Source: Bacteroidales bacterium
Lineage (GTDB): Bacteria; Bacteroidota; Bacteroidia; Bacteroidales; Rikenellaceae
Reading direction: 5' to 3'
NCBI GenBank assembly: GCA_949419965.1
Contig: CASPAC010000003.1
Coordinates: forward strand, 1 to 64,000
Length of the DNA stretch: 64,000 bases
A program made the position numbers and the translations under genes. The notes below the pieces were generated by a model. It saw only the letters and a program-made list of their open reading frames with translations. It was not told the origin of the DNA and made no database searches. This document shows, one piece after another, positions 1 to 7,779 of the stretch (positions are counted from its first letter, which is position 1; the number at the start of each line of letters is the position of its first letter).

Positions 1-44
1 TCCGGGTTATGAGCCCGACGAGCTGCCAACTGCTCTATCCCGCG
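1..44 (-). tRNA. Initiator tRNA-fMet (CAT), 5' part only
   Basis: Read on the minus strand from position 44, the sequence begins CGCGGGATAGAGCAG and continues through the D-arm to an anticodon arm with the loop CTCATAA, which holds the CAT anticodon, before running off the window. The stem GTCGGGC and the unpaired-type 5' C are typical of bacterial initiator tRNA. The T-arm and acceptor 3' strand lie outside the window. Confidence 0.9.
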
Positions 45-80
45 ATATATCGTCGAAAAAATCTATCGCTGTTGTGTCCG

Positions 81-112
81 CAAAGGTAATACAAAAATCG
101 AGCTTTGCAAAA
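81..112 (-). promoter_or_regulatory. Promoter of the initiator tRNA
   Basis: On the minus strand, TTTTG (112-108) is followed after 19 nt by TACCTTTG (88-81). This matches the Bacteroidota consensus TTTG-N17 to 23-TAnnTTTG. Transcription would start near 76, about 30 nt before the mature tRNA 5' end. Confidence 0.7.
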
Positions 113-181
113 CAAAAATCGCATTTAATATTTTATAAAATACTATTGTTTTTATATTCAGTCGGTTATAGTTTTTTGAAA

Positions 182-1966
182 TTATCGTCGGATGTGGCCT
201 GCAACGATTTCGGCCAGATCGTGCACCTCTTTGGCGGCACCCCGGGCAATGGCTTTCTTGCACAGCGGGCAAGCCGTGACGATCGTTTCGGCGCCCGTGG
301 CTTCGAGTTCGGCGGCGACGCTGCGGGCCAGGGCGACCTGTTGGCGGTCAGAAATGGCCGTGTTGGCGACCGACGAGCCGCAGCAGAGGGCGTTCTCGCG
401 AGTGTCGGCCGGCTCCAGCAGGCGGCCGATCGCTTCGATCACGGCGCGCGGCTGGTCGTAGATGCCGCTGCCGCGTCCCAGTTCGCAGGGGTCGTGGTAG
501 GTGTAGGCCGTGTCGCCGCGGTCGGTGCGGAGTCGTCCGGATTGCATGAGCCGCAGGATGTATTCCGAGTGGTGGAGCACCTCGATGCCCTCCAGCGCAT
601 AGTCTTCGCGGAAGACCTTCAGACAGATCGGGCACGAAGTAACGAGCGTGGCGATGTTGTGTTTGCGGAACAGCTCGGTATTGTAGCGCATCATCTTGCG
701 GGCCGCGTCGGTCTCGCCCGAGAGTTTCAGCGGACGGCCGCAGCAGACGCCGCCGTCGCGGTCGGCCCACCAGACTTCTTCACGTGCGGCCGTGAATATC
801 TGTTCCATAGCCGTGAGGATGCGGGGCGTGAGCAGGGTCATGCAGCCGGCAAAATAGCCGACCCGGCCGGTGCCCTGCGAGCGATCGACCTCTTTCAGAT
901 AGGCGTAGCGACGTTTGTCGGGCAGATTGCGCAGTGTGTCGCGGGAGTTGAGTCGCAGGGTGTTGAGGTCGATGCCGACGGGGCATTTCGTGGCGCAGCG
1001 GCCGCACATCAGGCAGTTGTCGGCCACCTCGGGCCGCAGCATTTTGTAGCGGCGGTCGCGCAGGAAGTAGACCGACTGCACGTTGTCGATACCCAGCGTG
1101 CTCTGCAACTGGCAGGGGTCGATGCAGATGCCGCAGCGGGAGCAGGCCTCGACCTGGAAGTGGTCGTAGGACTTTTTCTTTTCGCCCGAGCGCAGGCGGT
1201 AGCGGCGCAGGAAGATGAGCGGTACTTCCGTGAAAATGTGCATGTAGCGTGAGAACGGCATCGCCACGAAGAACAGCCCCAGGCACGACGAGTAGATCCA
1301 CCAGGCGGCCGCTTCGATGTTGATCGAGGCCATCACGCCAAGATGGTCGTGCATCCAGCCGCCGAGCGTGCCGGTAAGGAACCCCCCGCCGCCATAGAGG
1401 GCGCAGGTGGCGCTTTCGGCCACCAGACGGGCCGGGAAGATGATCCACAGCGCGGACAGCGCGATGCGGTCGCCCAGGACATGCTTGGTTGTGCGGCGCA
1501 TGCCCATCGCCTTGGAATGCAGGCGCTTGCCCCAGGCCAGCGCGACGCCCGAGAGGACGAAGAGCAGCAGCAAGTCCATCACGAAGTCGAAAAACGGCTT
1601 GTGGGCGAGTCCGGTTGCAAAATATTTGAAGAACACGTGACCTTGGAGCGGCACATAGTGGAAGCCCAGGTAAGCGATCGTCTCGATCCAGCCCACGGCG
1701 ATCAGTAAAAACCATCCGAAAGCCAGCGACATGTGCATGTAGCCCAGCAGCGGATCGATCCGGAAGATGCGGCGGTGCAGGAGCGATTCGCAGATCGTCT
1801 CGCCCGCGGCATCGAGGGTCGCACGCGAAGGCAGGCCGCGTAGAACAGCCATCTTGTCGGCGCGCGGCAGTCGGTAGAGCCACAGCGCCCACTTGGTCAT
1901 GACGATGGCGAACATCGCCAAAGCGCCGAGGATGAACGGCAGACAGAAAGGTGCGTAGAAAGTCAT
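182..1966 (-). CDS. Membrane-bound HdrD/DsrK-like iron-sulfur oxidoreductase with NarI/DsrM-like membrane domain
   Basis: 594 aa. The N-terminal ~250 residues carry about five hydrophobic segments (near 5-30, 72-100, 125-147, 167-190 and 212-240), as in NarI/DsrM-type quinone-reacting cytochrome b subunits. Two 4Fe-4S motifs follow (C275/278/281/285 and C318/321/324/328). Two complete CCG domains come next (C375, CC408-409, C445/448; then C494, CC528-529, C566/569), as in HdrD, DsrK and GlpC. The ATG at 1966 lies 2 nt after the upstream gene; a longer reading that enters that gene is rejected. It is the last gene of the Hdr-like cluster. The inferred role is to link membrane menaquinone to the cytosolic Hdr-like subunits. 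The substrate is unknown. Confidence 0.85.
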   Translation of the reverse strand: MTFYAPFCLPFILGALAMFAIVMTKWALWLYRLPRADKMAVLRGLPSRATLDAAGETICESLLHRRIFRIDPLLGYMHMSLAFGWFLLIAVGWIETIAYLGFHYVPLQGHVFFKYFATGLAHKPFFDFVMDLLLLFVLSGVALAWGKRLHSKAMGMRRTTKHVLGDRIALSALWIIFPARLVAESATCALYGGGGFLTGTLGGWMHDHLGVMASINIEAAAWWIYSSCLGLFFVAMPFSRYMHIFTEVPLIFLRRYRLRSGEKKKSYDHFQVEACSRCGICIDPCQLQSTLGIDNVQSVYFLRDRRYKMLRPEVADNCLMCGRCATKCPVGIDLNTLRLNSRDTLRNLPDKRRYAYLKEVDRSQGTGRVGYFAGCMTLLTPRILTAMEQIFTAAREEVWWADRDGGVCCGRPLKLSGETDAARKMMRYNTELFRKHNIATLVTSCPICLKVFREDYALEGIEVLHHSEYILRLMQSGRLRTDRGDTAYTYHDPCELGRGSGIYDQPRAVIEAIGRLLEPADTRENALCCGSSVANTAISDRQQVALARSVAAELEATGAETIVTACPLCKKAIARGAAKEVHDLAEIVAGHIRR

Positions 1967-1968
1967 CG

Positions 1969-2304
1969 TCAGAGGTCTCCCAGTTTGTGTTTGATGAGCA
2001 TTACCACGGCGCGCGTGTTGATGCCGCGCGGGCAGACGAGCCGGCATTTGCCGCACAGCATGCACTTGTTCATCTCTTCGTAGGCGCCCTGGTATTCGCC
2101 GCGCCGCACGAGGGTGTGCACCTTGCGGAAGTTGAACTCCGTCAGGTTGCCGGCCGTGCAGACGGCCGTGCAGCTGCCGCATCCGATGCAGGTTTGCAGC
2201 TCGGGCATCTCGTGCAGGATTTCGTCGCTTTTGCGCAGGTTGTTGCGGTCGATGTCGATGGCCCGGGGTTTGGAAATCGAATAGCCGAAGTTGATGGCTG
2301 CCAT
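1969..2304 (-). CDS. HdrC-like ferredoxin subunit (small)
   Basis: 111 aa soluble protein with two 4Fe-4S ligand sets, CIGCGSCTAVC near residues 39-49 and CMLCGKCRLVCP near 81-92. This is the arrangement of HdrC and QmoC/GlpC ferredoxin domains. It sits between the HdrA-like flavoprotein (4 nt upstream) and the membrane subunit (2 nt downstream). It probably passes electrons between the flavin subunit and the membrane CCG protein. The second set is a normal CxxCxxCxxxCP; the first ends in Cys-Thr instead of Cys-Pro. Confidence 0.85.
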   Translation of the reverse strand: MAAINFGYSISKPRAIDIDRNNLRKSDEILHEMPELQTCIGCGSCTAVCTAGNLTEFNFRKVHTLVRRGEYQGAYEEMNKCMLCGKCRLVCPRGINTRAVVMLIKHKLGDL

Positions 2305-2308
2305 ACGC

Positions 2309-3307
2309 TTAATTTTTCAAGTATTCGGCTACGGCATCGGCCGTCGCTGCGGCTTCGTCGAGCGTCTCGCCGATGTTCTTCGGCGAAGTCACGGTGCCGG
2401 CGTAGAAGATGCCTTCGACGTTGCTTTCGACGTGGTGCAGGAAGTGGTCGCGCGGGGCCATGAATCCGCTCGGAGCGCGCCGCAGCTCTTCGTTGAGCGT
2501 GGCGTTGTCGTCGTTGGCGCGCATGCCCACCAGCAGGACCAGCATGTCGACGCTCATGCGCAGCGGGCGTCCCGTGAGGGTGTCTTCGGCCTTGATCTGG
2601 ATGCGGCCGTCGAGCGTCGGCGCCGCTTCGGAGATGCGGCCGCGCACGAAGTGGACGTTGCACCGCTGCTGCGCCTCGCGGTACATCTCCTCGTAGCCGG
2701 GGCCGAACATGCGGATGTCCATGTAGAAGTTGAAGATGTCGGCCTCGGGAAAGAGCTGCTTCAACTCCATCGCTTGCTTGACGCCCGTGATGCAGCACAC
2801 GCGCGAACAATGTTGCTGGCACACTTTTTCGTCGCGCGATCCGACGCAATGCAGCAGGGCGATGCGCCGCGGTGCCGAGCCGTCGGCCCGTGCGACCCGT
2901 TTCTCGTTGAGCATGCGTTCGATGTCGACCGATGTGAAAACGTTGTCGTAGAGTCCGTAGCCGTATTCTTCCTTGATGGCGGCGTCGAAGAGCGTGAAGC
3001 CCGAGGCGAGCACCACGGCGTCGCAGGGCAGCGTCGTGCCGTCGGCCAGCGTCACGCTGCGGGGGGCGATGCTGCGGACTTCGGCGCGTGTGCGCACCTC
3101 GATTTTTTTCTCCTCGATGCGTCGCTGCAATTCGGCAAGCACTTCTTCGGCGGGCGTGAAGGAGGGGAACAAGGCGTGCCATCCCCGCAGCTTGCCGCCC
3201 AGGTTGGCTTCTTTTTCGACGATGAGCGGTTCGATGCCCAGTTCGGAGAGCCGCAGGGCCGTCTGCATGCCTGCTGCGCCGCCGCCTATGATGATCGTTT
3301 TTTTCAT
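2309..3307 (-). CDS. HdrA/QmoA-like FAD-dependent subunit
   Basis: 332 aa. An N-terminal Rossmann motif (GGGAAG, residues 8-13) followed by an acidic strand end and GGKL at 37-40 marks FAD binding. A Cys-rich segment (C154, C163, C167, C171, C172) preceded by the LLHCVGSRDE sequence is the HdrA/QmoA signature for an iron-sulfur cluster. The protein is much shorter than methanogen HdrA and lacks the extra C-terminal ferredoxin clusters, so it is closer to QmoA. It is the central flavoprotein of the cluster, with an HdrB-like gene 40 nt upstream and an HdrC-like gene 4 nt downstream. Electron bifurcation is possible in this family but cannot be read from the sequence. Confidence 0.85.
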   Translation of the reverse strand: MKKTIIIGGGAAGMQTALRLSELGIEPLIVEKEANLGGKLRGWHALFPSFTPAEEVLAELQRRIEEKKIEVRTRAEVRSIAPRSVTLADGTTLPCDAVVLASGFTLFDAAIKEEYGYGLYDNVFTSVDIERMLNEKRVARADGSAPRRIALLHCVGSRDEKVCQQHCSRVCCITGVKQAMELKQLFPEADIFNFYMDIRMFGPGYEEMYREAQQRCNVHFVRGRISEAAPTLDGRIQIKAEDTLTGRPLRMSVDMLVLLVGMRANDDNATLNEELRRAPSGFMAPRDHFLHHVESNVEGIFYAGTVTSPKNIGETLDEAAATADAVAEYLKN

Positions 3308-3347
3308 GCGAGTTTCTTCTATTTCGGTTGCAGTTCCTCCCGGCCTT

Positions 3348-4436
3348 CTATTCGCGCATGCCGTAGAGGGTTTCGGGCGGACAGCCGTTGACTACCGCCG
3401 AATCGGGTTGTCCGATGTATTTGCCGTTGCGGCCCAGGTATTTGGCCGCAGGGTCGTAGTCGATGCCCATCTTGTCGAGCAGAGGTTCGACGTCGACCTG
3501 GTGCATCTGCATGCCCAAGGCCCAGGGGTCGTAGCCCAGCACCAGCCCGGCCATCTCCTCGTAGGTAAGCACCGGGATGCCATGACCGTTCTCGCCGTAG
3601 GTCGTGCCCTCCATCTCGGCGATGGCATATTGCCATTTGTCGAGGAACATGGCGCAGCCTGGGCAATTGGCCACGATGAAATCGGGCTTGTAGGGGACCA
3701 TGCTTTCGAGTTTCTTGTGCGAATTGGCGATCGAGTAGCCGCGGTTGGCCTGCACTAAGTAGTTGCGGAATCCGAAGCCGCAGCAGTGGCGCCGCTCGGG
3801 GTAGTCGACGCATTGGCCGCCCCACGACTCGATCATGCCGGCCAGCACGTAAGGAAATTCCGAACCGCCGATGCCGGACTTGGGGAAAATCTTGGCGTAG
3901 TGGCACCCGATGTGCTCGACTACGTGCAGCGGCTCGCCCGTGAGGCTGTTTACCAACTTGTGTTTGGCCTTGCGGGCGATCTCCTCGCGGAAGTGGAACA
4001 TGATGTCCGACGTATGGGCCAAGCTGGTCGGCTTGCGGAACTCGCGGCCGGTGGCCTTGAACAAGTTCTCGCGTGTCTTCTCCTCCATTTCGGGGAACTC
4101 CTCCCAGGTGGCCAGAATCTCGGTGTAAACGCCGAACGAAGTGATGCACGAAGCTACGAAGTGCTCATAGCCCGCTTCGGTCATCAAGGCGAATTGCCGC
4201 GCTACGACGGTCATGATCGTTTCGAGCGGCACGATGTCGGAGTGGTAGCCGATGCCCGTGCAGGACGAGTGTTTGGGGTCGTCCAGCAGGTCGCGGCCCA
4301 GGTCGTTTTGCAGAATGTCGATGAACGCCTTCTCGCTGCCCGGGAAAAAGTTCTGGCGGATGCAGCTGCGGGCGTAGTAGTAGCGGTCGTCGGCGATCTG
4401 TTTCTGGTATTCTTTCCAGCTGTTGCGGCGGATCAT
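3348..4436 (-). CDS. HdrB-like CCG-domain subunit, first CCG site degenerate
   Basis: 362 aa. The C-terminal half has a full CCG motif (C178, CC218-219 followed by Gly, C258-Pro-Gly-C261), the site of the non-cubane cluster in HdrB and related proteins. The N-terminal half keeps only remnants: C25, Ser58-C59 in place of CC, and C97-xx-Ser100 in place of CxxC. The start ATG at 4436 lies 2 nt after the upstream HdrC-like gene; longer in-frame readings overlap that gene and are rejected. Its role in the complex is probably disulfide or thiol chemistry, or electron relay, by analogy. The natural substrate is unknown. Confidence 0.8.
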   Translation of the reverse strand: MIRRNSWKEYQKQIADDRYYYARSCIRQNFFPGSEKAFIDILQNDLGRDLLDDPKHSSCTGIGYHSDIVPLETIMTVVARQFALMTEAGYEHFVASCITSFGVYTEILATWEEFPEMEEKTRENLFKATGREFRKPTSLAHTSDIMFHFREEIARKAKHKLVNSLTGEPLHVVEHIGCHYAKIFPKSGIGGSEFPYVLAGMIESWGGQCVDYPERRHCCGFGFRNYLVQANRGYSIANSHKKLESMVPYKPDFIVANCPGCAMFLDKWQYAIAEMEGTTYGENGHGIPVLTYEEMAGLVLGYDPWALGMQMHQVDVEPLLDKMGIDYDPAAKYLGRNGKYIGQPDSAVVNGCPPETLYGMRE

Positions 4437-4438
4437 GG

Positions 4439-5137
4439 TCAATAGTGTTCGTTGCTGTTGTTCAGAAATACGTCCATCATGTATTCTTGGGTTGCGCCGT
4501 CGGCGTAGCCCAGTTCGCGGGCTTTGCGGTCGGAGTGCTGCTCGATAGCCTCGAACATCGTCTTGCCTCCGCTTACCTCGAAGATGCGGTCGATCTCGGC
4601 GAGCGACTCTTCGTCCAGGCGGCGCAAGGCGCCGGCGCCGTGACGCATGTAGACGGGCGTGAACTGCGGAAAAATATCCTTGTCGTGGTCGAAAATCCAC
4701 TTCCACACGGTGCCCTGTTCGGGATGCAGTTCGGGTTTGACCAGGCGCGGCACGATGCAATAGCCCGTGCGCAGGATGTTGTCGCCGATGATGCGTTTGA
4801 GAGCCAGCTGCTGGCGTCCTTTTTCGCTCTCGGCGAAGAAACCCAGCTTCTGCGAGAGCGTGCGCAGCGCCTGGATCACATAGCCCGGCGTGTTGCCGCG
4901 CGGACAGCGGGGCCGGCACGACATGCACTCGCCGCAGTACCAGATGGTGTCGCTCTTGAGGAGCCGTTCGATGGCCTCCTCGTCGCGTGTCTGCACGATC
5001 GAGACGATCTGCCGCGGATCGTAGTTGTAGAACTCTGCCGCAGGGCATACGCCCGTGCATACGCCGCAGTTCATGCAGGAGTTGAGTCCCTCGCGGAACC
5101 GCACGTCCTCCATGAGCATGTCGAAATATTTTGCCAT
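4439..5137 (-). CDS. HdrC-like iron-sulfur subunit (first gene of the Hdr-like cluster)
   Basis: 232 aa soluble protein. Two 4Fe-4S motifs (CMNCGVCTGVCP near 21-32 and CGECMSCRPRCP near 68-79) match HdrC. The remaining ~150 residues are a helical extension without further cysteine motifs. It is the promoter-proximal gene of the five-gene minus-strand cluster, followed 2 nt later by the HdrB-like gene. A TACCTTTG box at 5161-5168 lies about 24 nt upstream. In HdrABC complexes this subunit relays electrons between the flavin subunit and HdrB. Confidence 0.85.
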   Translation of the reverse strand: MAKYFDMLMEDVRFREGLNSCMNCGVCTGVCPAAEFYNYDPRQIVSIVQTRDEEAIERLLKSDTIWYCGECMSCRPRCPRGNTPGYVIQALRTLSQKLGFFAESEKGRQQLALKRIIGDNILRTGYCIVPRLVKPELHPEQGTVWKWIFDHDKDIFPQFTPVYMRHGAGALRRLDEESLAEIDRIFEVSGGKTMFEAIEQHSDRKARELGYADGATQEYMMDVFLNNSNEHY

Positions 5138-5160
5138 ATCTACGAAAACCTTTGCAGGTG

Positions 5161-5168
5161 CAAAGGTA
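5161..5168 (-). promoter_or_regulatory. -7 promoter box of the Hdr-like operon
   Basis: The minus strand reads TACCTTTG, a perfect TAnnTTTG box, 23 nt upstream of the ATG at 5137. I do not see a clear TTTG at the -33 position. Confidence 0.55.
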
Positions 5169-5255
5169 CTCGTTCCCGGCGGATTGCGGGGTGGTATAAA
5201 TACCTAAAAATCGACGGCCCGGTATGGAATGCCGGAGATTTCGAGCGCAAACGGT

Positions 5256-5263
5256 TAATTTTG
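5256..5263 (+). promoter_or_regulatory. -7 promoter box of the secreted-protein gene
   Basis: TAATTTTG on the plus strand, about 27 nt upstream of the ATG at 5291. Together with the box at 5161-5168 it forms a divergent promoter region of about 150 bp. Confidence 0.5.
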
Positions 5264-5290
5264 TGCTCTATATTGTACGACTTGAAGGTC

Positions 5291-6190
5291 ATGAACTTTT
5301 GCAAGATGAAACAGGGTGTTTTTAGCTGGATGTCCGGCATGGCGATGCAGTGCATGTTCGTATTTCTCTTTCTTGTGGCGATGCTCGGCAGTGTGCATCT
5401 ATCGGCTGCGAAGCTGGAGGGGGCAGTAATTGCGGAAACTGCCCGGGCCGATTCCGCGTTCCGGATTCTGCCTCGTCGGGTTGCGCATGTCCGCATCGCG
5501 CGATCCGATGGTACGAGTTGCCAGCTCCAATTTGCCTACGATGAGCAGGGGCGCGTGGTGTCGATGCGGAAGAAGGCAGGGAGTCCGGCGGACGGCGGTG
5601 CATCGGATGCGAGGGTGCGCGACGTCGCGATCGTTTATACGCCCGATCGGGTAACGGCGGCCGGTGCCGGTCACAGGGTGGTTTGCGGGCTGACCGACGG
5701 CCGGGCGGTCACGGTTGTTGAAGCATGGGATGAGACGATGGAGTTTTCTGGCGAAAGTGCCGGAACTTACACCTACGACCGGCACGGATACCTGGCCGGC
5801 AGTACCTTTGAGAATGAAAACGTCGAATATGCCGAGTCGTACGCGATGGTCGACGGGGCTTTTGTCGGGATGAGACGCGATGTCGAAGGGCAAGTTCTGC
5901 TGGCCGAGTGCGAAAACGATCCCGAACAGCTCAATAACCTGAACATCGACCTTTTCGGGCTGGACGAATTTCTCTTTTATGGCAACTTCTCTTCGGTGCT
6001 GCTGTATGGCATCGGCGGCCGACGAGTGCATACGCTGCCGGCGAAGATCGTCTATCGGTGGATGGAAAGCACCGACGCCCCCGAGTATCGTACGTATGAA
6101 TACGAGATGGCCGGCGAATATATTGCGGCCGTGGAGGTGTGCGACGAACGCGGCGGGTGGACTCGCCTGGATTTTTCCTACGAGCAATAG
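5291..6190 (+). CDS. Predicted secreted beta-rich protein (DUF4595-like?)
   Basis: 299 aa from ATG 5291; a second ATG at 5306 is equally possible. The first ~40 residues hold a signal-type hydrophobic stretch (MCMFVFLFLVAMLGSVHL region) ending in Ser-Ala-Ala. The rest is rich in Tyr, Gly and charged residues, with repeating strands such as YTYDRHGYLAGST and a NNLNIDLFGLDEF segment. These recall DUF4595-type Bacteroidota exported proteins, but the family assignment is weak. No enzymatic motif is visible. It is transcribed alone, divergent from the Hdr-like operon and convergent with folA. Confidence 0.6.
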   Translation: MNFCKMKQGVFSWMSGMAMQCMFVFLFLVAMLGSVHLSAAKLEGAVIAETARADSAFRILPRRVAHVRIARSDGTSCQLQFAYDEQGRVVSMRKKAGSPADGGASDARVRDVAIVYTPDRVTAAGAGHRVVCGLTDGRAVTVVEAWDETMEFSGESAGTYTYDRHGYLAGSTFENENVEYAESYAMVDGAFVGMRRDVEGQVLLAECENDPEQLNNLNIDLFGLDEFLFYGNFSSVLLYGIGGRRVHTLPAKIVYRWMESTDAPEYRTYEYEMAGEYIAAVEVCDERGGWTRLDFSYEQ

Positions 6191-6230
6191 GGCGGCTGCC
6201 CGGTTTCCGATTGTAGAGACTGGGGGTTGC

Positions 6231-6785
6231 CTATTTCCGTTCGTAGGTTTCGAACGTGAAGGGGTAGGGGTAGTCGGCGCCGCAGGGAAAACTTTCGATG
6301 GTAACGAGACGCCAATGTGCCGGATGGAAGTACCCGCCGTTTTTCCCGCTCGGGCGAGACGCGGAGGAAGTCGGTGCGGCGTCCGGTTTGTCGAAGAGCG
6401 GCCACCCAGGAAACCGCGTGTCGCCCTCGTAGGGGTGTTCCACGCGCGTGAGGTAGAAGCGGTCGGCCAGCGGGAGCGCCTCGGCGTAGATTTGTGCGCC
6501 GCCGATAATGAAAACCTCTTCGCCGGGAGAAAAAAGCGCCAACGCTTCATCGAGCGAATGCACCACCGTACAGCCGGGAATCGCAAGCTCCTGCCGCGTG
6601 ATGACCACGTTGATACGATTGGGCAGCGGGCGGCCGAGCGATTCGTAGGTCTTGCGGCCCATGACTATGGGGTGGCCTGTCGTCAGCGCCTTGAAATGTA
6701 GCAGGTCTTCGCGGATATGCCACAGCAGGGCATTGTTGTTGCCGATCACGCCGTTTTCGGCTACGGCGACTATGATTGAAATCAT
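6231..6785 (-). CDS. folA: Dihydrofolate reductase
   Basis: 184 aa. It opens with MISIIVAVAENGVIGNNNALLW, the usual DHFR N-terminus with the substrate-binding Trp. Asp in the HIREDL segment is the catalytic acid. VMGRKTYESLGRPLPNR and FIIGGAQIYAEAL supply the NADPH-binding motifs. Length is slightly over E. coli FolA because of a ~20-residue insert near residue 140. It reduces dihydrofolate to tetrahydrofolate, which fits its position 77 nt after thyA on the same strand. The start at 6785 is preferred because upstream in-frame codons encode no DHFR sequence. Confidence 0.95.
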   Translation of the reverse strand: MISIIVAVAENGVIGNNNALLWHIREDLLHFKALTTGHPIVMGRKTYESLGRPLPNRINVVITRQELAIPGCTVVHSLDEALALFSPGEEVFIIGGAQIYAEALPLADRFYLTRVEHPYEGDTRFPGWPLFDKPDAAPTSSASRPSGKNGGYFHPAHWRLVTIESFPCGADYPYPFTFETYERK

Positions 6786-6862
6786 ACGGTTTATTTGTTT
6801 CTTGTCCTTGCCGCGTCGTTGCTCGCAATGACGTTGGCGTTTTTGCAATGATGACGCCGGGT

Positions 6863-7756
6863 TCAGAACGACATCGGGGCCTTGATGGCAGGCCAGGGGT
6901 CGTAATTTTCAAGCGTGAAGTCCTCGTAGCGGAAGTCGAAGATCGACTGCACGGCGGGATTGAGCCGCATGACAGGCAAGGGACGCGGGGTGCGGGCGAG
7001 CTGTTCGTCGACCTGCTCCATGTGGTCGAGGTAGAGGTGCGTGTCGCCCAGGGTGTGGATGAATTCGCCGGGTTCGAGTCCGCAGACCTGCGCCATCATC
7101 TGCGTGAGCAGGGCATAGGAGGCGATGTTGAACGGCACGCCCAGAAAGGTGTCGGCGCTGCGTTGGTAGAGCTGGCACGAGAGACGCCCCTCGGCCACAT
7201 AGAACTGGAAGAGTACGTGGCACGGCGGCAGGGCCATCTCCTCGATTTCGGCGACATTCCATGCCGAGACGAGGATGCGGCGCGATTCGGGATTTTTTCG
7301 GATCAACTCGGCAGCCTGTGCGATCTGGTCGATCGTGCTGCCGTCGGGGCGCGGCCACGAACGCCATTGGTAGCCGTAGACGTGGTTGAGATCGCCATAG
7401 CGATAGCCTGCGATCGGCGATTCGGTGCCGGCGGCCGCCAGGAAGGCGTCGCGCTCCAGCGGCCGGATGCCCCGGGCCGTGCACAGTTCGCCGTAGTAGC
7501 GGTAGGCGTCGTTGTCCCAGATGTGCACGCCGTTTCCGACCAGATAAGCGATGTTCGTGTCGCCGCGCAAGAACCACAGCAGTTCGTGGATCACTCCTTT
7601 GAGAAACACTTTTTTGGTCGTCAGCAGCGGGAATCCCTCGCGCAGGTCGAACCGCATCTGATGGCCGAAGATGCTTTTTGTGCCCGTGCCCGTGCGGTCG
7701 CCGCGGACGACGCCTTCGGCCTTGATGCGGCGCAGAAGATCGAGATAGGGTTTCAT
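6863..7756 (-). CDS. thyA: Thymidylate synthase
   Basis: 297 aa. Key motifs are the [14 protein letters not shown] phosphate-binding region, [14 protein letters not shown], the catalytic Cys179 in [30 protein letters not shown], and [10 protein letters not shown]. It converts dUMP to dTMP using methylene-tetrahydrofolate, producing the dihydrofolate recycled by FolA next door. It lies 23 nt downstream of lpxH on the same strand. Length is slightly over E. coli ThyA (264) because of an insert near residues 88-115. Confidence 0.97.
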   Translation of the reverse strand: MKPYLDLLRRIKAEGVVRGDRTGTGTKSIFGHQMRFDLREGFPLLTTKKVFLKGVIHELLWFLRGDTNIAYLVGNGVHIWDNDAYRYYGELCTARGIRPLERDAFLAAAGTESPIAGYRYGDLNHVYGYQWRSWPRPDGSTIDQIAQAAELIRKNPESRRILVSAWNVAEIEEMALPPCHVLFQFYVAEGRLSCQLYQRSADTFLGVPFNIASYALLTQMMAQVCGLEPGEFIHTLGDTHLYLDHMEQVDEQLARTPRPLPVMRLNPAVQSIFDFRYEDFTLENYDPWPAIKAPMSF

Positions 7757-7779
7757 GTTTTATAGGTCTTCGGCGTTTT

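Noticed and set aside
74..1252. A plus-strand open frame opposite the membrane Hdr-like gene
   Set aside because: Shadow of the CCG-domain gene; no start context or homology-like motifs.
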